Below, piece by piece: positions 1-7,747 of a stretch of 41,083 nucleotides of DNA. The position numbers and the translations under genes were made by a program. Source of the stretch: Actinoplanes siamensis (GTDB lineage: Bacteria > Actinomycetota > Actinomycetes > Mycobacteriales > Micromonosporaceae); contig NZ_BOMW01000077.1 in assembly GCF_016862395.1 (NCBI RefSeq), positions 1 to 41,083 of the forward strand. Direction: 5' to 3'. Below the pieces are notes generated by a model, which saw nothing but the letters and a program-made list of their open reading frames with translations, had not been told where the DNA came from and ran no database searches. Every line of letters begins with the position of its first letter. Within the stretch, counting starts at the first letter, position 1.

Positions 1-40
1 TTACGGACAACAGTTCTGGCCAGGCGCTTAGGTATTTCCG

Positions 41-148
41 GTGGACTTACATTCCCTCTTGGAAAGGATGCTCGCCTTCTTCCGCACGGCCGGCATCCCG
101 GTGCACGATCCAAACCTGACCGGCCCGGATGCGGTACTCGGGGGCTGA
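41..148 (+). other. short open frame of doubtful status at window edge
   Basis: A 35-codon frame opening with GTG (or a read-through tail of a longer gene broken by the in-frame stop at 29-31) encodes a short amphipathic stretch ending in a Gly-Gly before TGA. It has no convincing ribosome binding site and no family I recognise. It could be the 3' end of a gene lying mostly outside the window and disrupted by a frameshift. Nothing else is visible between 1 and 171. Confidence 0.2.
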
Positions 149-171
149 TCCCGGCTGCGGGTGACGGCCCG

Positions 172-801
172 TCAGAGCAGGGCTGTCACGACGAGAAGGA
201 CCAGCCAGCAGGCCACGGTGCCCAGGACGCAGATCAGCCCACCGATCCGGACCATGTGATCGACCTGGTTCAGCGTCTGCATCCGCGGACGGGCGAACAC
301 CGAGATGACGATGTACCCGGCGAAGAACGCGAGGGCCGGCAGGCCGCACAGCGACCACAGCACGAGGCCTGCCGACCTGTTCGAAGCCAGGGAGGAGAGT
401 CCGCAGGCCACCAGCCACATGGCCAGTGTCGAAGCCGAGTAGACCAGCACATTGCGGCCGGTCGGCGACATCGACGGAAGCAGGACTGGGCGCATGCCCC
501 GCTCCTCAGCCTGTCTCGCCTCGGCGTCTGCCTGGTCGAGAGCTTCCCGCGCTCGACGTACGGCTTCGTCCAGGTCGTTGAGACCGGTGTTCGTCACGCC
601 GTCGAGTGCCGGCTGCGGTTCTCGCAGTCGCTGACCCAAGCCGAGGAGGTGCTCACGTTGAACGACCAGCCGTCGTTGCAGTTGATCGACCGCGGCGCGG
701 GCAGCCGAGACACGTTGCTGGAGATCCTCCTTCCTCACCGCCTCCCGGCTCTGCAGGTCGGCGAGCCGACGAGACAGCTCGGTGTATTCAGCCCACTGCA
801 C
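172..801 (-). CDS. coiled-coil protein with three C-terminal membrane segments
   Basis: No known family recognised. The first ~100 residues are charged and heptad-like (many Arg, Glu, Gln, Leu), predicting a long coiled coil. Three hydrophobic segments follow, at about residues 115-137, 143-169 and 183-209, the last running to the C-terminus. The protein should be membrane-anchored with a long cytoplasmic coiled coil. The start is GTG at 801 with GGGGAGG four to five bases upstream. It is the last gene of a minus-strand set whose first member is the FtsK-like ATPase, with 48 bases separating it from the gene before. A role as membrane partner of that ATPase is inference from position only. 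Confidence 0.75.
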   Translation of the reverse strand: MQWAEYTELSRRLADLQSREAVRKEDLQQRVSAARAAVDQLQRRLVVQREHLLGLGQRLREPQPALDGVTNTGLNDLDEAVRRAREALDQADAEARQAEERGMRPVLLPSMSPTGRNVLVYSASTLAMWLVACGLSSLASNRSAGLVLWSLCGLPALAFFAGYIVISVFARPRMQTLNQVDHMVRIGGLICVLGTVACWLVLLVVTALL

Positions 802-849
802 AACGCCTCCCCAGCACGACGCTCGGATCCGGACCGGAAGTTGAAAGGG

Positions 850-1305
850 CTACAGCGCCGAGCCGGCCTCGATCGCGGCCTCAGCGCGGTCGAGGTGGTC
901 CCACCATTCCTCATCGTCTTTCCGGTGGGAGGACAGGAGGTTCGCGGCAACGACAAACGCCACGATGATCACTCTGTCCATCGGAAGGACCTGATCAACA
1001 CGTGCCTTGTCGTAGGCGGCAGTCAGATACAGGACTACCTCGTGTTCCGAGACATCCGTCCATCCTTCGTCTTCAACGACGTTGTGAGCGACCTCAGCGG
1101 TCTCCTCACTCGTCGGCCGTCGGCCGTTGTAGCGCTCGGATAGGGCGAACAGTGCCGCGCCTGCAGCCAGACGAATGCCGATGGTCATGGCTTCGTTGTC
1201 AGGGAAGGCTGCGATGGCTCGCTGCAGACGGTCGGGCTCTTGCCCCACCACTGCGGCAAGCGACTCTCGTACAAGTTCTTCTGTACGGCTATCAATCACG
1301 GTCAC
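850..1305 (-). CDS. hypothetical alpha-helical protein of the FtsK cluster
   Basis: A 151-residue protein with no family recognised. It looks all-helical, with two moderately hydrophobic stretches (about residues 40-60 and 108-123) and a charged, Trp-containing C-terminus (DDEEWWDHLDRAE). GTG at 1305 is preferred over the longer open frame because GGAAGGAC lies about five bases upstream and the GTGA overlaps the stop of the preceding gene, indicating translational coupling. The Arg-rich extension in the longer frame is the antisense-like read of the neighbouring gene. The hydrophobic stretches are too short and polar to be sure of membrane insertion. Function unknown; position suggests it acts with the neighbouring cluster genes. 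Confidence 0.7.
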   Translation of the reverse strand: MTVIDSRTEELVRESLAAVVGQEPDRLQRAIAAFPDNEAMTIGIRLAAGAALFALSERYNGRRPTSEETAEVAHNVVEDEGWTDVSEHEVVLYLTAAYDKARVDQVLPMDRVIIVAFVVAANLLSSHRKDDEEWWDHLDRAEAAIEAGSAL

Positions 1306-1615
1306 TTGTCGTCCTTCCGGTCCTGCTGCCTTTTGTCCATCCACGTCTTCACCGCGCCGATGGCGCCAACGGCACCGAGCACGGCGCCTCCGATCGCCTT
1401 CGCGGAGAGTGGCATGAACTCCGCGAGCGCAGCCCAAGCCGTTCCCGCTGTGGCGCCGGCGGCACCTATGGCCTCAACGCTGGCCCGCGGGCCCCGACGC
1501 GGGGGGTGGTTCTTCCGCCGGTCAGCATCGCGACGCTTCCGTTCCCGCCCTCGCTGCTCTTCGTTCGCTCGCGATCCTGATCGCGGCGGAGGGCGCGAGC
1601 CGCCTTGCTGGGCAC
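1302..1615 (-). pseudogene. small basic plus glycine-rich membrane protein, frameshifted
   Basis: Two frames together make one plausible ~104-residue protein. From GTG at 1615 (AGAGGGG just upstream, overlapping the end of the 86-aa gene) the frame reads VVPSKAARALRRDQDRER with high GC3, then loses coding character and stops at 1466-1468. The adjacent frame then becomes coding: EQRGRERKRRDADRRKN, a Gly/Ala-rich hydrophobic stretch (AIGGAVLGAVGAIGAV) and a charged tail ending in TGA at 1302-1304. A single-base indel near 1555-1565 would restore it. The intact product would have a basic N-terminus and one or two glycine-zipper-like membrane helices. It may be a real frameshift, a recoding event or a sequencing error. 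Confidence 0.5.
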
Positions 1616-1625
1616 CACCCCCTCT

Positions 1626-1886
1626 TCAAGTGCCGTCGGCTACGGCATGGGCTTGGGTGATCATGTCGTTGGCGATATCGAGGGTGCCTTGGACCTGCTG
1701 CGACAGCTTCTCGATGCTCTCCTTGACGGCGCTGAGTCCGGCGACGGTGGCGGTGGCACCGAGGACGACGGCTTGCGACATCGCGTCGTCGGCCTTGGCG
1801 GTCGCGCTGGCGGCGGCGTTGCTGGTGTCGTTGAGTTCGTCGACCACCGCCTGCAGCGCGGCGATGACTTCCTCGATTGCGGACAT
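1626..1886 (-). CDS. 86-aa all-helical small protein next to FtsK-like ATPase
   Basis: The sequence is low in complexity (Ala, Val, Asp, Ser rich) and predicts two long helices separated by a small-residue turn near VVLGATATVAGL (residues ~40-51). Size and helical-hairpin layout recall WXG100/ESAT-6-like proteins, but there is no WXG motif and no clear C-terminal YxxxD/E signal, so that link is only suggestive. The start is ATG at 1886 with a near-perfect AGGAGGT site seven bases upstream, the strongest in the cluster, implying high expression. It lies 38 bases after the ATPase gene. It could be a substrate, adaptor or structural subunit of the ATPase; no function is assigned. Confidence 0.7.
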   Translation of the reverse strand: MSAIEEVIAALQAVVDELNDTSNAAASATAKADDAMSQAVVLGATATVAGLSAVKESIEKLSQQVQGTLDIANDMITQAHAVADGT

Positions 1887-1924
1887 GGTGGATACCTCCT
1901 TCCTGTACGTCTACAGCTGTCGGC

Positions 1925-4534
1925 TCACGCCGGTTCGTTGATCTCGTCGTGCCGCCCGGGGCGCACGAACGGCACGACCAGTCGTTGGCGCTGGTCGTGG
2001 CGGTCGAGCAGCAGGGCGCGGTTGGGTCGCATCTGCCAGGTCAGCGTGTGGTCGCCGAGCAGTGAAGCCAGTTCACTGCCGGGCACGTTGAGCGCGACCA
2101 GGCAGGCGACGTCTTCACGGCCGGCGGATCCGCCGATGGCGTCGGAGAAGCGGCGCGCTCCGCGCCACCAACTCAGCAGGTGTACGCCGTAGCCGGGGCC
2201 TTGGCGCAGCACGGTGCGCAGGTCGTCGAGGCCGGTGCGCCGGTCCGGCCCGCGCTCGTTGAGCAGCGGCACCACGACATCGGCGGCGAACGTGACCAGG
2301 TACGTCGGCTGCGGGACGGCGGCGAGTTCGGCCAGACTGGCGCGCAGCCCTGCGGCATCGACCTCCGCGCAGTCGTGCCCGGCTCCGGTGAGAACGGCGA
2401 CCAAGTCGTCGACCACTTCATCGGCGACGGCGGCGAACCCGGCGATCACGAACCGCACCGTGCCGGGCTCATGCTGGCGAGCGAGACTCGCTGCCGCGGC
2501 GTGCAGCACGTCCGCTCCGACCGTGGAGGTGCCCAGGACGGCCAGATGCCGTCCGGGCACCGCGTCGAGGGCGAACCCGACCGTGGGCAGCCCGACGTCC
2601 ACAGCCCGGCCGACCAGGGCTTGGCGGCGGCGGACCTGTGGCGTCAGCGCTTGGTACAGCGGGTCGTCGCCGATCTGGTACTCGGCGTAGCCGGCGAACA
2701 CCGCGGGTGGCTCGTTGAGCGGGGAGCGTGCCCGCCACAGCGTGTGCCGGTGGGTGGTGAGCGAGGCGGCGTCGGCTTCGGGGAAACGTACGACCCGGTT
2801 CGCCTCGGCTACGCCGCCTGCGGTGTTGACGATCGCGGAGCCGACCGGCAGGCCGTCGGCGGCGGTGTTGCCGGCGTCGAGGATGCCGGAGCCGCCGGGC
2901 AGAGCGATCCGCAGCGGGAACTGCCCGAAGATCGAGTCCTTCTTCGCGTACAGGGCATCGATCCCGGCGATGGTCTGCGATGCCAGGATCAAATGGATGC
3001 CGTACGAGCGTCCCTTGCGCGCCAGCTCCTCCAGGGCGGCGACGGCGTCGCGGGCCAGGCTGTCGTTGCCGGCGAACTGCACCTGGAACTCGTCGATGAC
3101 CACCACCAGCCGGGGCATCGCGGCATCCGGGTTACCGGCCCGCAGTGCGGCGAGCTTGGTGACACCGGCGGCCTTCAGCGCACCGGCACGCCGGTTCATC
3201 TCCCGGGTCAGGGCTCGAAGCACCGCGAGGCCGTACTCGCAGTCGGACTCGATGCCGACGGTTCGCGCGTGCGGTACCCAGGACGGGTCGTTGCCGGTCG
3301 GGGTAAACTCGACGAACGAGACGCCTTCCTTGAAGTCGAGCAGATACAGCCCGAGTTCGTCCGGGGAGTATCGCGAAGCCAGCGCGTACAGCAGGACCAG
3401 CAGCAAGTTCGTCTTGCCGGCGCCGGAGCGCCCGGCCAGCAGCATGTGCGGGGTCGCGTCGTCCAGCACGATCTCGTACGGAATCCGTCCGCCACGGCCG
3501 ACCACCGCTCGTAGCCCGGTGGCGGACGACTCCTGCCAGATCTGCTCGGGCATCAGCGACCCGAAATCGGTACGCCGGGATGCCGCCGCGGTCGTGGCCG
3601 CGCGCCGGCACACCGCGGCGACGACGTCCTCGCTCGCTCCCGCGTCCAATCGCATCAACGCTGGTAAGCCCGTGTTGTCCGGCGACAGCCGATACGGGCC
3701 GGGTGGCTCCGACATCCGCCACCAGCCGTCGCCCGCCGAGCTCAGAAAGGTCGTGTAGTCCAACCGGGGTGGCCCGTCGCCGTGTAGCAGCGACGGCGGC
3801 CAGCCCGCGAGTAGCAGATGCACTCGGGCCGACGGGCCGGCATGGGCGATCGCGGCCAGCCGCGCCCAGTCCTCGCGGCTGTGGCCCGTCGGCAAGGCGG
3901 CGACCGCGAGCACGAGCACGGGCGGCTCGGTCAGATCGCCGGACTGCACCGCGGTGATCTGCTGCTCCGCCTCCTCAAGCGTGGCCCGCCAGCCGCTGAG
4001 GTTGGTGGCCGCGGGAGCCCAGACCTCGGCGTCGACCAGCGGCCGGAACGCCGCGAACGTTGCGCCGAGCATCGCCCCGTCGACCGGTAGCACCCGGACC
4101 ACGCCTTCCGGCAGGGCGGCGAAGGTACGCAGCAGGATGCCGCGGAACCACGCGGCGACCCTCCGGTCTCGGGCATCGGTGTCGATCGCCAGGTGGCCCG
4201 CGCCGACGAAGGGAGCGGCGACCCAGAACGTCCGATCGGCGATCGGCTGTGCCTCGCCCACCTTGACGAACAGCGGGCCATCCGGCACGACATCGTGGCC
4301 CACGGGCCGGTCGACGATGGAGCCGTCCAGCGGCTGACCGCGCCAGCCCTCGAGCCCCGTTCGGGCGAGATGTCGCAGGCGGGCAGTCAGTTGCCGTAGC
4401 TCATGGTCCGCCGCGGCACCCGCGAACTGGTCAGTCTCCAGGCCTTGGACCGTGGCCTGGGCGTCGAGCAGCAGCGATGCCGCCTGACGGTGCAAATAAG
4501 CCGCGCGCCCCAGAAACTGCGCGATCGAACCCAT
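1925..4534 (-). CDS. FtsK/SpoIIIE-type P-loop ATPase, tandem degenerate second domain
   Basis: An 869-residue soluble protein; ATG at 4534 is chosen for the GGGGAGG site five bases upstream. Residues ~1-65 look coiled-coil. One canonical FtsK domain is present: Walker A GRSGAGKT at ~368-375 and Walker B LVVVIDE at ~476-482, then a conserved-looking RKGRSYGIHLILASQ sensor region (~506-520). At ~660-676 a second P-loop-like segment (HLAVLGTSTVGADVL) lacks the Lys-Ser/Thr, so a degenerate second ATPase domain is likely, as in tandem EccC-type proteins. There are no membrane segments and no FtsK gamma DNA-reading domain, arguing against chromosome-dimer FtsK or a TraB transfer pump. HerA/FtsK ATPases move DNA or protein; which applies here is unknown. 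It heads the 172-4534 gene set. Confidence 0.85.
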   Translation of the reverse strand: MGSIAQFLGRAAYLHRQAASLLLDAQATVQGLETDQFAGAAADHELRQLTARLRHLARTGLEGWRGQPLDGSIVDRPVGHDVVPDGPLFVKVGEAQPIADRTFWVAAPFVGAGHLAIDTDARDRRVAAWFRGILLRTFAALPEGVVRVLPVDGAMLGATFAAFRPLVDAEVWAPAATNLSGWRATLEEAEQQITAVQSGDLTEPPVLVLAVAALPTGHSREDWARLAAIAHAGPSARVHLLLAGWPPSLLHGDGPPRLDYTTFLSSAGDGWWRMSEPPGPYRLSPDNTGLPALMRLDAGASEDVVAAVCRRAATTAAASRRTDFGSLMPEQIWQESSATGLRAVVGRGGRIPYEIVLDDATPHMLLAGRSGAGKTNLLLVLLYALASRYSPDELGLYLLDFKEGVSFVEFTPTGNDPSWVPHARTVGIESDCEYGLAVLRALTREMNRRAGALKAAGVTKLAALRAGNPDAAMPRLVVVIDEFQVQFAGNDSLARDAVAALEELARKGRSYGIHLILASQTIAGIDALYAKKDSIFGQFPLRIALPGGSGILDAGNTAADGLPVGSAIVNTAGGVAEANRVVRFPEADAASLTTHRHTLWRARSPLNEPPAVFAGYAEYQIGDDPLYQALTPQVRRRQALVGRAVDVGLPTVGFALDAVPGRHLAVLGTSTVGADVLHAAAASLARQHEPGTVRFVIAGFAAVADEVVDDLVAVLTGAGHDCAEVDAAGLRASLAELAAVPQPTYLVTFAADVVVPLLNERGPDRRTGLDDLRTVLRQGPGYGVHLLSWWRGARRFSDAIGGSAGREDVACLVALNVPGSELASLLGDHTLTWQMRPNRALLLDRHDQRQRLVVPFVRPGRHDEINEPA

Positions 4535-4662
4535 CGCAGCCTCCCCGTAGCGATGCGGCATCAACCGGGCGTCACCCTATCGGATGCAAGCACCTTGAGT
4601 AAGGCCGAAGTATCGCTGCGTATCGAACGGCAACACCGGACGGTCAGGTTCGATGTGGACGG

Positions 4663-5376
4663 TCACCGAGCTGCGATCAGCGCGCTCAGGTGCTCCTTGA
4701 AAGTGCTGACCAGGCTATCGAGAACCATCCTTCCCTTCTCGGCCGTTCCGGCCGACGGCATGCCGATCACTCCCGTCCGCGTGTAGGCCGCCATCCCGTT
4801 CACCAGCAGCAGTTTCCGGTTGCCGGCAAGGTGGTCGGACGTCTCGACACCTTCTCGCAGTAGCTCGGGCGCGACGTGCCGGAGCAAGGAAACCTCCAGT
4901 TCACCGGCGTGCATGTCGGCATGACCATCGCTGGTCAGGCTGGCGACCCGTCGGGCTGCGCTCCAGTCTTCTCGGGCTGGGAACAAGGTCATCACCGGCT
5001 CGGCGACGTTGGCCTCCTGGACGATATTGCTGAGCACGTAGTTGCCGCCGTGCCCATTGACTACAGCGAGCCGGCTGATCCCCGATCTCCTCAGCGAGGC
5101 AAACACATCGGTGATCACGGCGGTCAGTGTGGTGTGGCTGATGCTCACCGTGCCCGGCCAAGCGCTGTGCTCGTGAGAGCAGGAGATGGTGACAGGCGGC
5201 AGCAGGAACAGGTCGTACGCGGCTGCGATGCGCTCTGCGATGGCGCAGGCCACCACGGTGTCGGTGGCCAAAGGTAGATAGGCACCGTGCTGCTCGAAAC
5301 TTCCAACCGGCAGTACCGCGACGCGTGCGGCGCGCCACTTCTCTTCGTCACTGGTCGTGGTCGGCAGCGGGTTCAT
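4663..5376 (-). CDS. creatininase-family amidohydrolase (MftE-like)
   Basis: A 237-residue member of the creatininase/creatinine amidohydrolase family, which uses a two-metal site to hydrolyse amides. Family ligands are visible: Glu28, His30 and Asp39 in the SFEQHG...LPLATDT segment, His109 in NGHGGN, and a Glu in the HADMHAGELE stretch near residue 160. The nearest known role in actinobacteria is MftE, the peptidase of mycofactocin maturation, but no mycofactocin precursor, radical-SAM or other mft gene is in the window, so the substrate is unknown. The gene lies 128 bases upstream of the FtsK-like ATPase on the same strand; cotranscription is possible. No strong ribosome binding site precedes the ATG. 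Confidence 0.85.
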   Translation of the reverse strand: MNPLPTTTSDEEKWRAARVAVLPVGSFEQHGAYLPLATDTVVACAIAERIAAAYDLFLLPPVTISCSHEHSAWPGTVSISHTTLTAVITDVFASLRRSGISRLAVVNGHGGNYVLSNIVQEANVAEPVMTLFPAREDWSAARRVASLTSDGHADMHAGELEVSLLRHVAPELLREGVETSDHLAGNRKLLLVNGMAAYTRTGVIGMPSAGTAEKGRMVLDSLVSTFKEHLSALIAAR

Positions 5377-5513
5377 GGATCAATCGTTACAGGTGGCCCC
5401 CAGCAACGGCGGATCCCTCCGCGGCCGAGTTCTCGAGCGACGGGCCGCCTGCGGGTTCGAAGGCAGGTCGCAAGCGATCAGGGTCGCCATGGAGATACCA
5501 GCAGTGAACTGTT

Positions 5514-5656
5514 ATCTGACAGAACGGAACCTGAGTGCACCTTCAGCAGCTCCGACCGAGCGGGTCTACAGGATGATTTACGGCTTTTGCACATCAGCCG
5601 TTCGGCCGATTCTGTCGCATCTACAGAACGAGAGTGTCCCCAGGATCTGACAGAAC
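5514..5656. repeat. 12-bp direct repeat flanking a short AT-richer segment
   Basis: ATCTGACAGAAC occurs at 5514-5525 and again at 5645-5656. Between them lies a small inverted repeat, TTCTGT (5610-5615) with ACAGAA (5623-5628). The second copy sits immediately upstream of the decayed transposase, so these may be transposon-end or target-duplication remnants. Apart from this, 5377-5659 holds no gene I can support. Confidence 0.4.
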
Positions 5657-5659
5657 CCG

Positions 5660-6542
5660 TTGTGGGGATACGCGACGAGACGGTCAGCAGCCCGACCGCA
5701 TCGCCAAGCGGTGGCTCGGGCCGCCGGAGTCAGCGAGACCACGGTCCGCCGTGGCGTCTGCGAACTAGGGTCCGACGCCGATCTGCCACCCGGCTGGGCG
5801 TGTCCGCCGAGCCGGTGGTGGCGGCCGCCGCGCCGAGGTGCTTGATCCAGAACTGGTGCCGGCGCTGCTCGGCCTGGTGGAGCCGGACGAACGGGGCGAT
5901 CCGGGCTCACCTTTGCGGTGGACGACGAAGTCGCTGCGAAATTTAGCCGCTGAACTGCGCAGACAGGGCCGGACGGTCTCCGCGATGACGGTTGGGCGGT
6001 TACTGAAGGCCAAGGATTCAGCCTGCAGGGCACCGCCAAGACCCTGGAGGGTGATCAGCATCCCGACCGGGACGCGCAGTTTCGTTATCTCAACGACCAG
6101 GTTAAAGAGCATCAAGGCGCTGGACAGCCGGTGATCAGCGTGGATGCGAAGAAGAAGGAGCAGGTCGGACTCGTGCCGATGGCCGGGCGGGAATGGCGAC
6201 CGTCCGGACAGCCGATCCAGGTCGAAGACCACAGCTTCTTCGCCGGGCCGCGGGTAGACACGGTCATCCCCTACGGGATCTATGACATGACCGCGAACAC
6301 GGGCTGGGTCAACGTGGGGCTCGACCGTGACACCGCGGCGTTCGCGGCCGCTTCGGTCCGGGCCTGGTGGCGAGCGCGAGGTCGACTCGGCTATCCGCAG
6401 GCCACGCGTCTGCTGATCACCGCGGATGCGGGTGGGTCGAACAGCTATCGCTGTCGGCCCTGGAAGGCCGAGCTGGCTGCGTTCGCCGCCGAAGCAAGGC
6501 TGACGGTCGCGGTCTGTCACTTCCCGCCGGGCACCTCGAAAG
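5660..6542 (+). pseudogene. decayed ISAzo13-type transposase
   Basis: Three frames together spell an ISAzo13-family DDE transposase. They are an N-terminal helix-turn-helix piece (VARAAGVSETTVRRGVCEL), then LDPELVPALLGLVEP...LRWTTKSLRNLAAELRRQGRTVSAMTVGRLLK, then after a frameshift near 6017 SLQGTAKTLEGDQHPDRDAQFRYLNDQVKEHQ running into VISVDAKKKEQVG...IPYGIYDMTANTGWVNVG...LLITADAGGSNSYR and CHFPPGTSK. Another indel lies near 5796-5802. The catalytic Asp residues (VDAKKK and TADAGG) survive, but homology ends abruptly after CHFPPGTSK, so the C-terminal third is deleted. It cannot make a working transposase. No terminal inverted repeats were identified with certainty. Confidence 0.85.
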
Positions 6543-6700
6543 CGCCAGCTCACGCCGAGCGCATGGACCACCTGCCGGTGTCCGGATTGGTGACGGAAGA
6601 CAAAAGTCGCGCGCCTTCCGTCACCAATAGCACTGAATGCTGCGGCTTAGCACGCTCTCATGAGAACAAGAATATCGGCAGCAACGGGTGCCGACGCAAA

Positions 6701-6979
6701 TCAGTCGAAGTGCCTATAGCCTTCTTCCGCGATCCTATCTGACGCCTCCTGCCCAATCACCCGCTCAAGAGCGTCGAAGATCGTGCTTCGCGCCGAAGCA
6801 AGACGTTGCCGAACATTTCTTTCCGAAACATAACTCATCAGCAAGTCCGAACTCGCTTCCCCGAAAGCAATCCGCGAAAGAATCTGGTCGAATGTGACAA
6901 CAAACTCATTCAGGTCAGCGGCGACCTTGATAGCTTCGTCGACTGCCAGCTGGCAGCGCTTGCTGCCGCCCTCAGTCAT
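6701..6979 (-). CDS. 92-aa hypothetical protein of foreign base composition
   Basis: An all-helical, charged, soluble protein (many Glu, Arg, Ala, Ser) with no recognised domain and no membrane segment. ATG at 6979 has AGGGTGG four bases upstream, supporting a real gene. The sequence is visibly richer in A and T than its neighbours, with frequent A/T-ending codons, which fits horizontal acquisition. It sits alone between a broken transposase and remnant DNA. A small regulator or antitoxin-like function is conceivable from size alone; nothing in the sequence proves it. Confidence 0.6.
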   Translation of the reverse strand: MTEGGSKRCQLAVDEAIKVAADLNEFVVTFDQILSRIAFGEASSDLLMSYVSERNVRQRLASARSTIFDALERVIGQEASDRIAEEGYRHFD

Positions 6980-7747
6980 CGGACCACCCTAGCGTTAGAA
7001 ATCGGCAAATCACCACTCGGACGATGACCCATCTGATCCGAAGTCAGACGCCTAGTGGTCACTAGTACACTCCGTGTCCACCCTCGCGCAGGACCGCTTC
7101 GAAGGCGTTGAGCCAGATCAGAGTGGGTGCAGGTATTCGCAGGCATCGGCCGAGTGCGTGATTTCTAGACCCGCGGAACGGGCATCGCTCAATCCGTCGT
7201 GCTGATTTGGTCGCGCCCGTGCTGAAACGGTCGCCGACATCCGATCACCACCGGATCACCACGTGATCAAATCACTCTGCGTCAAAGTCGGCCGCTACCA
7301 CGCTGCTCTGGCCGAAACCGAGGCCGGACAGTCAGCCGTCTGAGGGTACGCACGGTAACTGGGTGCGGGTTCCGATCGGCGAGGGGCAGACCACGATTCG
7401 ATCGTCCGTGGTCCACCTGCTAGGCAGCCGTGCACCCCTGCCCACCGGGCGTTTCCCTGATTCAGGAGATGGCCGGAACCGAGGTCAGGAGCCGGCACAC
7501 CCGCAAACGCATCAAGGAGAAGGCGGCCAAGAACCGGCCCGCCAGCCGCGACGGAAAACAAGCATTTTCGGAGAAACGGCCCGGCACCAAGAAGCGAAGC
7601 CTCAGGTCACGCGCCCGCCGCAACCCATTCCGTCACGGAAAGTGATGACACCCATGGTGGCACCCAACTGACACCCACGTCCAATAAGGCCGGACAGCAA
7701 GAAGGGCCCGATCCGCGTTTCCGCAGTTCAGGCCCGTCTAAATCTTG
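6980..7747. other. remnant-rich intergenic stretch
   Basis: No gene can be supported with confidence in this stretch apart from one weak basic frame listed separately. Visible are a perfect short inverted repeat CTAGTG (7052-7057) / CACTAG (7060-7065), clustered GATCACC-type words near 7245-7270, and short coding-like fragments such as one ending in a stop near 7340. Composition is intermediate between the AT-richer orphan gene and the high-GC chromosome. It looks like decayed mobile-element DNA ending at the tRNA fragment. Confidence 0.5.
7430..7645 (+). CDS. possible small very basic protein or gene remnant
   Basis: A 71-codon frame whose codons end mostly in G or C from about residue 8 on, the bias expected of real coding sequence here. 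The product is extremely rich in Lys and Arg (RSRHTRKRIKEKAAKNR ... KRSLRSRARRNPFRHGK), suggesting nucleic-acid binding or the basic tail of a larger decayed protein such as a recombinase or relaxase. There is no recognised domain and no good ribosome binding site at the annotated ATG. Confidence 0.25.
   Translation: MHPCPPGVSLIQEMAGTEVRSRHTRKRIKEKAAKNRPASRDGKQAFSEKRPGTKKRSLRSRARRNPFRHGK

Noticed and set aside
256..1143. Long plus-strand frame opposite the 209-aa and 151-aa genes
   Set aside because: Its product is Arg/Gly/His-rich with no domain, and it lies antisense to two genes with ribosome binding sites and sensible helical proteins.
1626..1886. 86-aa protein as a true ESAT-6/WXG100 protein
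   Set aside because: Size and helices fit, but the WXG turn and C-terminal YxxxD/E motif are absent.
2180..3758. Plus-strand frames of 347-444 codons inside the FtsK-like gene
   Set aside because: They are antisense shadows caused by high GC; the opposite strand has intact Walker motifs.
1925..4534. FtsK-like protein as an AICE TraB/TraSA conjugation pump
   Set aside because: No membrane segments, no gamma/winged-helix DNA-reading domain, and no Rep, Int, Xis or Spd-like genes beside it.
7240..7275. CRISPR-like repeats from clustered GATCACC words
   Set aside because: Copies are few, irregularly spaced and without spacers; no cas gene is present in the window.
7295..7671. Overlapping 88- and 102-codon frames as genes
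   Set aside because: Poor codon bias, no ribosome binding sites and no domain; they overlap each other and remnant DNA.
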